From assembly GCF_029433105.1 (NCBI RefSeq), contig NZ_JARNTW010000006.1:186001-250000 (forward strand): a DNA stretch of 64,000 nt. Reading direction: 5' to 3'. Below are positions 55,375 through 63,971 of the stretch, piece after piece. The notes beneath the pieces were generated by a model that was given only the letters and a program-made list of their open reading frames with translations, was not told the DNA's origin and ran no database searches. This stretch comes from Runella sp. MFBS21 (GTDB lineage: Bacteria > Bacteroidota > Bacteroidia > Cytophagales > Spirosomataceae). The first letter of the stretch is position 1. Every line of letters begins with the position of its first letter. The position numbers and the translations under genes are program-made.

Positions 55375-56211
55375 ATGTCAACATTAAAAGAACAATTCCG
55401 CAGAGAGGGATTTCTCCTCCTTCGTAATTTTTTAGATAAAAGTGTGGTAGAAAATATCTACCGTGAGGCACGTGAAATATTTGCCATCCAGATCAAAAGG
55501 GTCACAGGGCGAACGGTAGATATCAACAACCGCGATGAGTTTGAAAATGCAATGTTCGAGTTTTTTGAAAAAGACTTCATAGCATTTCGTAATACCGGCA
55601 TTACCGTACAGCATAGCCTTTCGCTTCACCGCTTTGCTACCGATGAGAAAATCGTCAATTTACTGAAAGAAATAGGAATCGAACTCCCCGTCATTGGGGC
55701 GCGTCCTGCCATGCAATTCAACAGCCGTTTTCTTTCAAAAGATGGTAGTAAACACTGGAAATTGGATGCGCATCAAGATTGGCGTACAGGGCAAGGCTCT
55801 CTAGATAGTACTGTTATTTGGTTCCCAATGGTAAATGCAGGCGCTGATTTAGGTGCCTTACAGGTCATTCCCCAAAGCCATAAGTCAGGACTTTTGGCAG
55901 CAAGTACTTCAGGCTATCAAGGGGGTATCACTGCTTCTTTAAAAGACGAAGATTTTGTTCAAACTGAGTTTGAAGTAGGTGATTTACTTATTTTTTCTGC
56001 CTTTTTAGTACATCAGTCTGGCAACAACATCACCCCTAATATCCGCTGGTCGGTACAGCTTAGATACAACAACCTCTCTGAGCCTACTTTTATTGAAAGA
56101 GGGTATCCGATGGCCTATATCTATAAGCCAGAGGCAGAGCTTGTTACTCCTAATTTCCCCACTGTAGAGCAATTAGAAACCGTTTTTGCGGCTCCAACGC
56201 CAGTAGTATAA
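55375..56211 (+). CDS. phytanoyl-CoA dioxygenase (PhyH)-like Fe(II)/2-oxoglutarate oxygenase
   Basis: A 278-residue protein; the ATG at 55375 (MSTLKEQFRREGF) is preferred to the TTG at 55342. The iron facial triad is H133 and D135 in DAHQDW with H213 in LVHQSG, and R224 (RWSVQLR) can bind 2-oxoglutarate. The domain covers about 10-240. Some PhyH-like proteins hydroxylate or oxidise sugars or lipids, so it may modify a nucleotide-linked or lipid-linked sugar here. The stop codon overlaps the start of the next GT2 gene by one base. Confidence 0.82.
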   Translation: MSTLKEQFRREGFLLLRNFLDKSVVENIYREAREIFAIQIKRVTGRTVDINNRDEFENAMFEFFEKDFIAFRNTGITVQHSLSLHRFATDEKIVNLLKEIGIELPVIGARPAMQFNSRFLSKDGSKHWKLDAHQDWRTGQGSLDSTVIWFPMVNAGADLGALQVIPQSHKSGLLAASTSGYQGGITASLKDEDFVQTEFEVGDLLIFSAFLVHQSGNNITPNIRWSVQLRYNNLSEPTFIERGYPMAYIYKPEAELVTPNFPTVEQLETVFAAPTPVV

Positions 56212-57182
56212 TGAAAGTAAGCGTCGTCATTCTCACCTACAATCAAAAAAACTTCATAGGCAAGGCTATTGAAAGCGCCCTTGCCCAAGAAACCAATTTC
56301 GATTTCGAAATATTAGTGGGTGATGATTGCTCCACAGATGGCGCGCAAGAAGTGATTCAAGGCTATCAAAATCAGTATCCTGATAAAGTAAAGGCTATTT
56401 TGCATTCCAAAAATCTGGGGCAAAATGGCCTTTTCAATACCATCGAAACCCTTAAATTGGCGACCGGAGACTACATTGCGCCAATGGACGGAGACGACTA
56501 TTGGACTTCACCCCACAAATTACAAATCCAAGTAGACTTCATGGAAGCTAATCCGAGCTTTTCGGCCTGCTTTCACAATGCACTCATTACTTATGAAGAT
56601 GGTACGCCCTCTCATGAGCTCAACAGCCCAGATCAAAAAACAATTATTACTGTTGAAGATTTGGTAGGCGAAGACGAAATTTGGTTCATGGCTACCTCGG
56701 CCGTTATGTTCAAAAACGGCCTCATGTATTACCCCGAATGGTTTTTACAATCTACTAGCGGTGACATACCTAGATACGTCATCCTAGCCAAACAAGGTCC
56801 TATTGGGTATGTTTCGGGAGTAATGTCGGTATATCGGAAAAATCGCGGTGGAGCTAGCTTTAGAGATCATTATAAAGATGCTCGTTTTCTTTACAATCGT
56901 ATCAAAATGTACGAGGGTATCAATAAAGAACTCGGTCAACAATATGATGATTTATTAAAAAGAAACATTGCTCGATATTATAAAATGCTACTCGAAGCTC
57001 GTCAATATCAAAAAAGTTATTTTAGACGGGCTAACTTAGCCATAAAATACCTTGAATTGGGAAAACCTGACCGCGAGACCACTAGAGAAGTAGTGAGAGA
57101 TTATATCATACCCAAATGGATGATGCAAGTTTATAGCTTCTTTGCCCTTCTTCCTCACCGTCTGAAAGAATCATCCCGATGA
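56211..57182 (+). CDS. GT2 family glycosyltransferase, tandem copy 1
   Basis: A 323-residue GT-A enzyme. It starts VSVVILTYNQKNFIGKAIES, has GDDCSTDGAQEVI (about 38-50) and PMDGDDYWTSPHKL (about 92-105) with the GDDYW signature of capsule and O-antigen GT2 enzymes. The C-terminal ~90 residues (from about 230) form an extension. The neighbouring 57179 gene is paralogous; both share the SPDQK/QPDQK and VEDL/IEDL segments. It overlaps the dioxygenase gene by one base and the next gene by four. Confidence 0.87.
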   Translation: MKVSVVILTYNQKNFIGKAIESALAQETNFDFEILVGDDCSTDGAQEVIQGYQNQYPDKVKAILHSKNLGQNGLFNTIETLKLATGDYIAPMDGDDYWTSPHKLQIQVDFMEANPSFSACFHNALITYEDGTPSHELNSPDQKTIITVEDLVGEDEIWFMATSAVMFKNGLMYYPEWFLQSTSGDIPRYVILAKQGPIGYVSGVMSVYRKNRGGASFRDHYKDARFLYNRIKMYEGINKELGQQYDDLLKRNIARYYKMLLEARQYQKSYFRRANLAIKYLELGKPDRETTREVVRDYIIPKWMMQVYSFFALLPHRLKESSR

Positions 57183-57994
57183 AAGTAAGCGTCTGTGTCC
57201 CGACTTTCAATCATGAGAAATACATTCGGGAAATGATTGAAGGAACCCTGAATCAAAAAACTGACTTTCCGTTTGAAATTGTAATAGGCGACGATGGTTC
57301 TACGGATATGGCTCCCGCTATCATCCAAGAGTATGCACAACGGTTTCCTGACATCATCAGAGCGTATTTACATCCTCAAAACTTAGGGCCATCTTTTCCT
57401 AAAGAGTTTGCAGGGCGTAACAATGTCCTCTTTTTGTTAAAAGCTTGCCAAGGAGATTATGTAGCTCTGTGTGAAGGAGATGACTACTGGACTGACCCTT
57501 ATAAACTCCAAAAACAAGTTGATTTTTTAGAATCAAATCCTGATTTTGCGATTTGCCACCACAACTTGAGCGTTATTTATGAAGATGGCTCACCAAGTCA
57601 TTTCTTCAATCAGCCAGACCAAAAAGCAACATCGACTATTGAAGATTTGTTAGAAGACCGTTGGTTTGTAGGGACGGCCAGTTTAATGTATCGCAATTTT
57701 TTCAAAACAGAAGATTTTGCACTCTGGCATCATCGAGCTGCTGCGGGTGATTGGGCTTTAGTAATCCAACTCGCCGCCCAAGGTAAAATCGGATATCTCA
57801 ACGAAACGATGGGTATTTATCGAAAACATCGTGCGGGGTTGAGCAATATTCATGCGACCTCCAATTTGGATTTTCTTCGTAATCGACGCCAAATGTTTGC
57901 AGATGTGAATGAGTGGCTACATTTTAAATACAACGACATTGCTCAAAAAACTATTGAGAAATACGACCATTTGATTCAAGAAATTGGAAATTAG
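57179..57994 (+). CDS. GT2 family glycosyltransferase, tandem copy 2
   Basis: A 271-residue GT-A enzyme, paralogue of the upstream gene. It has VSVCVPTFNHEKYIREMIEG, GDDGSTDMAPAII and CEGDDYWTDPYKLQKQVDF. It carries an insertion before the GDDYW motif (KEFAGRNNVLF) and lacks most of the C-terminal extension of copy 1. The duplication probably gave two transferases with different acceptors. It overlaps the upstream gene by four bases (ATGA). Confidence 0.87.
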   Translation: MKVSVCVPTFNHEKYIREMIEGTLNQKTDFPFEIVIGDDGSTDMAPAIIQEYAQRFPDIIRAYLHPQNLGPSFPKEFAGRNNVLFLLKACQGDYVALCEGDDYWTDPYKLQKQVDFLESNPDFAICHHNLSVIYEDGSPSHFFNQPDQKATSTIEDLLEDRWFVGTASLMYRNFFKTEDFALWHHRAAAGDWALVIQLAAQGKIGYLNETMGIYRKHRAGLSNIHATSNLDFLRNRRQMFADVNEWLHFKYNDIAQKTIEKYDHLIQEIGN

Positions 57995-58080
57995 GGCAAA
58001 ATAAAAGAGTTTTGCACCCACAAGAGTCGTCAAAATACGAAGGCTCCAAATTGCCTCTCACTCATTCATGATGTAGATAA

Positions 58081-58818
58081 ATGAAATTAAGTGTTGTTAT
58101 TCCTGCCTATAACGAACAAGATTCTCTGCCCCAAACCTTGCAGACGCTCTATGCTTCTTTATCCAAACATAATATTCCCCACGAAATTTGGGTTACAAAC
58201 GACAACTCCAAAGACAATACCCTCGAAGTTTTAAATAATCTATCAAAAGAAATACCCACCTTGGTGTATGAAACCAATCTTGGCCCTAACGGGTTTGGAT
58301 ATGCGGTGCGTTATGGATTGGAGCGTTTTTCGGGTGATTGCGTAGCGGTCTTTATGGCCGACCTTTCCGATGATCCCGAAGACTTGGTAAAGTTTTATAA
58401 AAAAATGTTGGAAGGAAACTACGATGCTGTATTTGGAAGTCGCTGGGGTAAAGGAGGGAAAGTATATGACTATCCTACGGTAAAAAAGGTAGTGAACCGT
58501 CTCGCCAACTTTATCATTCGGATGGTAATGGGAATCAAATACAACGACACCACCAACGCCTTCAAGCTCTATAAACGTGAGACAATGGAAGGGCTCAAAC
58601 CTTTTCTTTCACCCCATTTCAACCTTACTGTAGAGCTTCCCCTCAAAACAATCGTGAGAGGATACTCATACGCTGTGGTTCCAAACAGCTGGACCAATCG
58701 TAAATTCGGAGAATCTAAATTAAAAATCAAAGAAATGGGTAGTCGCTATTTCTTTATTTTGATGTATTGCTTTATTGAAAAGTTCTTCTCTCGCGGTGAT
58801 TACCGCAAAAAAAGCTAG
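58081..58818 (+). CDS. GT2 dolichol/polyprenyl-phosphate mannosyltransferase-like enzyme
   Basis: A 245-residue GT-A enzyme without a membrane helix. LSVVIPAYNEQDSLPQTL starts the nucleotide-binding fold, TNDNSKDNT is the next loop and VAVFMADLSDDPEDL (about 89-103) the metal-binding DLSDDP motif. Similar enzymes make polyprenyl-phosphate sugars for GT-C transferases. It lies 86 bp after the GT2 pair and its end overlaps the convergent gene by four bases. Confidence 0.85.
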   Translation: MKLSVVIPAYNEQDSLPQTLQTLYASLSKHNIPHEIWVTNDNSKDNTLEVLNNLSKEIPTLVYETNLGPNGFGYAVRYGLERFSGDCVAVFMADLSDDPEDLVKFYKKMLEGNYDAVFGSRWGKGGKVYDYPTVKKVVNRLANFIIRMVMGIKYNDTTNAFKLYKRETMEGLKPFLSPHFNLTVELPLKTIVRGYSYAVVPNSWTNRKFGESKLKIKEMGSRYFFILMYCFIEKFFSRGDYRKKS

Positions 58819-60722
58819 TTGGTCTCAACTTTTATGGTTGCACCTCCATTTTCTGACACTATACCCGTACCACAAGTATTGTTTACGGAAGTCACTTTGT
58901 ACTCAGTAGTTGTACGGGGATTGACAGTAAGCTGATAAGGATTAATAAAAGTACCCGTCACTGCTGAGCCATCAGACAACGTAAAAGACCAAGGTGGAAG
59001 GCCATTTTTAAAAGAAACTTTTATACGCGCAGCCCCTCCCGGACGAATCACAGCCCCTCCCGTCACGATTGCTTGCGCTGCATTTGGCATCATTACATTG
59101 ATAGTAGTAGGTGTGCCTTCTACGAAGGGGTCAGTAGATATTACACGTATTTGTTGGCTAGTAAGGGTATCTTTCAAAAAAGGAGGAAGAATTTTTGCTC
59201 TCAATGAACTTGTGCCACCTATGGTTTGCATATTAATCCACTTACCACTTGTATCGGTCATTTGGACAATAAATTTATTGGCGTTGTTGAAACGCCCTGT
59301 GGTCGTAAAAGGTACCGAAATCTCCGTTCCTGAGCAGATTGTCTTATCTGCAAGGCTGCCAGTTGTAATCGTAGACGGGGGAATCTTCACTTTTACAAGC
59401 GCACTTCCTGAAAAATTACCTACTCCACAAAAACCACCCGCTGATGAAATCGTATAGGTAGTAGGATTGTAAGGAGACACCCTAATCGGATAAGGAGTAG
59501 AACGAATGTCATTTTGGTAAGTACCATCCGAAAGCAATACAAACCACGGCCCTCCCCCTTCAAAATCAAGGGTAAGTTCGGTAGATTCGCCTTCTCCTAC
59601 CTGCAGCGTATCCCTGCGTAGTCGCGCTGTAGCAGGTGCCGAAATAGCCACATCCACGGTATCGCTCGAAATAGTAGGAAACGTAGAAACTACCCTAAGT
59701 TTATAAAGACCAGGCGTCAAGGTAGAGGGTACTTGCGTCATAATCGGGCTTTGGGAAGCCAAGGCCGATAAATTTGAGAAGTTTTCGCCGGTCGAATCAC
59801 TCAACTGTACCACAAACCCATTACCAGCATTGAACTTACCTGTAGCGTTGAAATTGATCTGAAAAGGAGTACTCGTACACACCCGAAATCCCGCCCGAGG
59901 TACGGCTTTAAGCGCAATCACCGGAAGCGTATCCTGACTTACTTGTACCACTACTTCTCCAGAAGTACTACCACTCCCACAAGCATTGGAGACAGATGTT
60001 ACTTTGAAGGTACTGGTTTGACTAGGAGCTAGGTGAGAGATATAAGGATTGATAAAGGAATTGGCAACCGTTGTTCCATCTGAAAGCGTAAAAGACCAAG
60101 GAGCGGCTCCTGTAAGCATTACACGATAAGCCGCTAGCTGCCCCGGCCCAATCTTAGCAATCGAACTTCCATCGTTGAGTTCCATACGAGCATGAGCAAA
60201 AGGCAGTACCATCAATCGCGTAGTCCGACTAATCGTATTGGGATGAGTGGATACAAGCCGAATACCAACAGAACCTGTGCGGTCGGAAGGTAAAGTAAAT
60301 CGAATCGGGCTTTCGTGAATAGAGTCTAAGACATTTACAAACTTTCCCGCTACATTGGTCATTTGTAAAATAAACTCATTTTTATCTTCAAATTTCCCTT
60401 TAGTCTCAAAAGGAATCAAGATAGTACTTCCAGGGCATACATACATATGAGACAAATCCCCAATTACGACTTCCGAACTATTTTCTTCTGCCATAGCCCG
60501 AAAGGTGGTATCTTTCTGAAGTGCAGCGGGCTTGATGGTATCTTTGCGAGATGAAAAATTAAAGTCTGTAATAATCCGTCCCGAATCTTTCGGGTTTTTA
60601 CGAAGAGTATCTTGGGATAAAATGTTTTTGCTATACTTGGCGAGAACGTCCCTTTCTCCCAGCCACCACAACCCTACACTTGTCCAAGTGAAAACAAGAC
60701 AACTAATAATGAATTTGTGCAT
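58815..60722 (-). CDS. large secreted protein with three Ig-like tandem modules
   Basis: A 635-residue protein with a signal peptide (about 1-20) followed by a Ser/Lys/Asp-rich linker (to about 85). Three modules of about 180 residues (about 90-270, 275-455 and 460-632) repeat the same landmarks: VCPGSTILIPF / VCTSTPFQINF / ICSGTEISVPF, then WSFTLSDG or WFVLLSDG, and CGSG / CGVG / CGTG with paired Cys. It resembles Ig-like beta-sandwich adhesin modules of Bacteroidota. No type IX secretion C-terminal domain or anchor is visible, so it may be a soluble or otherwise attached surface protein. Function unknown. Confidence 0.7.
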   Translation of the reverse strand: MHKFIISCLVFTWTSVGLWWLGERDVLAKYSKNILSQDTLRKNPKDSGRIITDFNFSSRKDTIKPAALQKDTTFRAMAEENSSEVVIGDLSHMYVCPGSTILIPFETKGKFEDKNEFILQMTNVAGKFVNVLDSIHESPIRFTLPSDRTGSVGIRLVSTHPNTISRTTRLMVLPFAHARMELNDGSSIAKIGPGQLAAYRVMLTGAAPWSFTLSDGTTVANSFINPYISHLAPSQTSTFKVTSVSNACGSGSTSGEVVVQVSQDTLPVIALKAVPRAGFRVCTSTPFQINFNATGKFNAGNGFVVQLSDSTGENFSNLSALASQSPIMTQVPSTLTPGLYKLRVVSTFPTISSDTVDVAISAPATARLRRDTLQVGEGESTELTLDFEGGGPWFVLLSDGTYQNDIRSTPYPIRVSPYNPTTYTISSAGGFCGVGNFSGSALVKVKIPPSTITTGSLADKTICSGTEISVPFTTTGRFNNANKFIVQMTDTSGKWINMQTIGGTSSLRAKILPPFLKDTLTSQQIRVISTDPFVEGTPTTINVMMPNAAQAIVTGGAVIRPGGAARIKVSFKNGLPPWSFTLSDGSAVTGTFINPYQLTVNPRTTTEYKVTSVNNTCGTGIVSENGGATIKVETN

Positions 60723-60743
60723 ACTTTTTTGGAAATATTAGCA

Positions 60744-60773
60744 CAAAATTAAGATTTAAGGCGTTTTTTCAAA
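60744..60773 (-). promoter_or_regulatory. Bacteroidota-type promoter for the Ig-like repeat gene
   Basis: On the minus strand: TTTG (60773-60770), 18 bases, TAATTTTG (60751-60744), both exact. The start codon is 22 bases downstream. Confidence 0.6.
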
Positions 60774-60913
60774 AGGAGGAAGCTCAAAATCAAACAAATA
60801 CTTCTCTACCACATTTGACTAAGTAGTCCAAAAATCACCCCTATTTTGCCCTTATTCTATTAAATTCTCGGTTTGAAAAAATACAAAGCTCTCCCAAACC
60901 AAGAGTTATTTCA

Positions 60914-62380
60914 TCATAAATTTCCTACGGCTTGGTGAATACGAGCCGCTTGTTTAGGCTCAAATACTACACAAGGAAATCCAAAAAGACATTTGTTTTT
61001 AATCATTTCAGCCACTTCTACCGGAACACTTTCTTCCCAACCCGGTTCCCCACGCTTGATAAGTTCCAAGACTCGGTCGGTAGAAATACGGAGATTTTCT
61101 TCGTTGAAATCACGAATATCTTCGATTTTGTCGTTGCAAATCAAATAATTAAACAAAGGCTGAAGGTTGGTAGGAAGTTCAAAATTTTGACAGGTAAACA
61201 TTTTTCCTGCTTTGATAGTGGGATATACAAAAAGCTTCACATTTCGACTAAACAGTGTCGAAAAAGACTCCAAAATACCACCAGGCAAATTTTGATAATA
61301 ACTTTCTTCAAAAATATACTCCAAGTTGGGGACACCTACTACTAATCCAATCTTAACACGGGTAGTTTTTGCCAAAAACGCTACCAATCGATGATACTCT
61401 TGGTAATTGGAAATCATTACCGTTTGGCCAATCGAACTCAAAATATCTACCCTATCCAAGAAGTCTTTTTCGTTGATATCTTGCTCACCTCCCCTTAGAT
61501 TTTGGAGCGTAAGCTCGGCCACCATTACTACTTTCTTTTCATCTACGTCTGGCTCAGCCTTGAATTGTTTGAGGCCATTGCGAAGCATATCTACGTGTAC
61601 ATTGGTAATGGGTCGGAGTCGGCCTCTCAAGAGCAAGATATGTTTTTTGTAAAGTGCTTCTGAAGGCTGTAACACTTGTCCGTCAGGGCCAAACATGGCT
61701 ACCTCTGTGAAACCATGCTTTACCAAATACAAACTTAGCAGGCGATTGTCAACATGCTTAAAGTCGGGTCCTTGAATCCGAATCATGTCTATCTGAACAC
61801 GGTCTAGACTTAAATCATCCATCAACGACAAAAGCAATGTCTCTGGTGATTTGTAATAATAAAAACAGGCATATATCAAATTAACCCCAATCACCCCTAA
61901 GGCTTGCTGCTGCATAATACTATCATTATCAAGCATTTTGATATGAATCACTACATCATTGTAAGGGGCGCGAGGAGTCAATTGAAAACGCAACCCCAGC
62001 CAACCATGTCCTTCGTTGCTTTTTTGATAATTAAGGGCTACTACAGTATTGGCAAAAGCAAAAAACAAACTATCAGCACCTCGTTTTTCAGCCAATCGCT
62101 GTTCTACCAAATCGTATTCATGCTGAATCATTTTCATCAATCGCGACTCCACTACATAGCGCCCGCTTGGTTCAGGGCCGTAGATTTCGTCACTGAATTT
62201 CATATCATAAGCCGACATGGTTTTGGCAATAGTACCCGAAGCACCACCTGCCTTAAAAAAATTGGCAGCGGTATCTTGTCCCGCTCCAATTTCAGCAAAA
62301 GAGCCATAAATACGCCTATCAAGATTGATTTTAAGCGCTTTTTGTTTAGTCCCGAGGTTTTTATCGTGTTTGACGCTCAT
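60914..62380 (-). CDS. conserved Bacteroidota protein of unknown function
   Basis: A 488-residue soluble protein with no signal peptide or membrane helix. The N-terminal block (about 20-60: DRRIYGSFAEIGAGQDTA, then FKAGGASGTIAKTMSAYDMKFSD) is highly ordered and conserved-looking, and the C-terminus (about 455-488) has FGFPCVVFEPKQAARIHQAVG. I recognise it as a family often annotated loosely as a nicotinamide-nucleotide adenylyltransferase, but the HxGH motif expected for such an enzyme is not visible, so I do not assign that function. It is monocistronic between two gaps. Confidence 0.7.
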   Translation of the reverse strand: MSVKHDKNLGTKQKALKINLDRRIYGSFAEIGAGQDTAANFFKAGGASGTIAKTMSAYDMKFSDEIYGPEPSGRYVVESRLMKMIQHEYDLVEQRLAEKRGADSLFFAFANTVVALNYQKSNEGHGWLGLRFQLTPRAPYNDVVIHIKMLDNDSIMQQQALGVIGVNLIYACFYYYKSPETLLLSLMDDLSLDRVQIDMIRIQGPDFKHVDNRLLSLYLVKHGFTEVAMFGPDGQVLQPSEALYKKHILLLRGRLRPITNVHVDMLRNGLKQFKAEPDVDEKKVVMVAELTLQNLRGGEQDINEKDFLDRVDILSSIGQTVMISNYQEYHRLVAFLAKTTRVKIGLVVGVPNLEYIFEESYYQNLPGGILESFSTLFSRNVKLFVYPTIKAGKMFTCQNFELPTNLQPLFNYLICNDKIEDIRDFNEENLRISTDRVLELIKRGEPGWEESVPVEVAEMIKNKCLFGFPCVVFEPKQAARIHQAVGNL

Positions 62381-62520
62381 AGGAAAGTAGTTTGGTGGCG
62401 CATTGAGATTTTAACTTTTTAAGTTTTTTTATAACAATACCCCGAATGCAACCTGTATTTTCTGCCTTCTACAAAAATACAACAAACTCCCCAATACCCA
62501 TGCTACTAATTTGGAAGAAG

Positions 62521-62739
62521 CTACTCTTCTGGCGAGGTAAAATAAGCAATTACAGAGTACATAACCCCTACCAAAGCTACTCTGAAAACCCACTGAATAA
62601 GCACGTCGCTTAGCGAATTAGCATGCTCTTTGGCTTCAATAAAAGCATACACACAATAGCCCAATGTAATCATAAACAACCCCCATCCTGCTAAGGAATA
62701 AGGCTTAAAAAAAATCGTTTTCCTCTCAAACCATTTCAT
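62521..62739 (-). CDS. small two-helix membrane protein
   Basis: A 72-residue protein with hydrophobic helices at about 16-31 and 48-66 joined by an acidic, His-containing loop (FIEAKEHANSLSD). It lies 9 bp downstream of the 169-residue membrane protein and is probably the last gene of the sigma-factor operon. No family recognised. Confidence 0.6.
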   Translation of the reverse strand: MKWFERKTIFFKPYSLAGWGLFMITLGYCVYAFIEAKEHANSLSDVLIQWVFRVALVGVMYSVIAYFTSPEE

Positions 62740-62748
62740 TTGTCTCGG

Positions 62749-63258
62749 TTATTTTAAGTGTTCTATGCGTTTAAGTCTTTCCATATCTTGCATTGACTTT
62801 TCAATCATATTTTCGGTGACTGCATAAAAACCGATAATAAGTGCTACACTCATGCCGATTCCAATCAGAAAAAGATTCCAAAAACGTAATTTTATGGTAA
62901 TAACCAACTCATTGCTATTTTTATCATAAATGATATTGAGCAATGAAAGTAGGTTCATACCAGCGGCTATCAAAGGAAAAAGAAAAAAAAGCAGGGGTGA
63001 AAACCATCCTCCGTGGGCTCTATCAAATACCGTAAGGGTATCAAAAAAAGTATCTACCACGTGATTGTCGGATTTAAAAATTTCCTTCATTCCCAAAAAC
63101 GCCAATAAAAGCAACGGAAATAAAACAAGCCACCATCCAATAGCAGCCGATTTTCGAGTATTAAGTATCGGCACCTTTAGATACGCTTGGTGTTGAGTCG
63201 CTGGAGTGGGCTTTTTTAAGCCTTGCATTTTTTTTTCAAACTCTTCGTGATTTTCCAT
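62749..63258 (-). CDS. membrane protein downstream of ECF sigma factor, possible anti-sigma factor
   Basis: A 169-residue protein. A cytoplasmic N-terminus (about 1-36, with MENHEEFEKKMQGLKK) is followed by three hydrophobic segments (about 38-56, 85-108 and 126-146) and a charged C-terminal tail. The gene is 29 bp downstream of the sigma-factor gene. Location and topology fit an anti-sigma or regulator role, but no zinc-finger anti-sigma motif (HxxxCxxC) is present. Unknown family. Confidence 0.55.
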   Translation of the reverse strand: MENHEEFEKKMQGLKKPTPATQHQAYLKVPILNTRKSAAIGWWLVLFPLLLLAFLGMKEIFKSDNHVVDTFFDTLTVFDRAHGGWFSPLLFFLFPLIAAGMNLLSLLNIIYDKNSNELVITIKLRFWNLFLIGIGMSVALIIGFYAVTENMIEKSMQDMERLKRIEHLK

Positions 63259-63287
63259 TGTCTCTATTTCTTTGGCTAATAAAAACC

Positions 63288-63863
63288 TTAACTCATCTTT
63301 TTTCTTAATATCTCTAATCCTCGCGACAATAGCGATTTGACCGTCCCTTCTGGTTTTTCTAAAATAGCACTGATTTCAAGTATGCTTTTTTCTTCAAAAT
63401 ATTTTAGAGAAATTACTTCTTGGTATTTCACATCAAGCTTTTTCAATTGGTTTTGAACCTCATTAAAGGCTTCAAACTGTTCTGTATCTCGTTCTGCTTC
63501 TTGTCGTTCTTTGTCAAATACAACCAATAACTCTCGATCCGAAATTACTTCATGAGAAAGCTGCCCAAATAGGTCGGGGCGATATTTTTGATTTCTAAAA
63601 AAGAGATTGATTTCATTCGTTGCAATTTTATAAAGCCATGCGGAAACAGAATGCCCTTCAAACCTGTAATGTTTAATATTTAGATAAGCTTTTAGAAAAG
63701 TTTCGGCTGCGATGTCGCGAGCTATATCATAATCACCCACTCTACGAAAAGCGTACCCAAAAATTTTTGAGTAAAATGCGTCGTAGATTTCACCAAAAAC
63801 CTGAGTATCGTTTTTGTCAAATACCTTAAAGTCAACTGTATTGATTTTCAAACTTAAAGCCAT
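63288..63863 (-). CDS. ECF-type RNA polymerase sigma factor
   Basis: A 191-residue protein. Region 2 covers about 27-95 (FGEIYDAFYSKIFGYAFRR, then DIARDIAAETFLKAY), and region 4 covers about 135-188 with a helix-turn-helix (SILEISAILEKPEGTVKSLLSRG). It directs RNA polymerase to a stress or envelope regulon. It lies first in a three-gene minus-strand unit with two membrane proteins and is divergent from the gatC-like gene at the window end. Confidence 0.9.
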   Translation of the reverse strand: MALSLKINTVDFKVFDKNDTQVFGEIYDAFYSKIFGYAFRRVGDYDIARDIAAETFLKAYLNIKHYRFEGHSVSAWLYKIATNEINLFFRNQKYRPDLFGQLSHEVISDRELLVVFDKERQEAERDTEQFEAFNEVQNQLKKLDVKYQEVISLKYFEEKSILEISAILEKPEGTVKSLLSRGLEILRKKMS

Positions 63864-63923
63864 TTGATTGTATAATACACTCTTTATCGAAAAGTTGCAG
63901 TCTGAAGGTTAAATTCTTAGTTG

Positions 63924-63956
63924 TTTGCCCTAATTGAGGAGATTCTCTTAATTTTG
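63924..63956 (+). promoter_or_regulatory. candidate promoter for the gatC-like gene
   Basis: TTTG (63924-63927), a 21-base spacer and TAATTTTG (63949-63956) match the consensus with a slightly long spacer. The start codon is 16 bases downstream. Confidence 0.5.
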
Positions 63957-63971
63957 TAAAAATTTAAGCCG

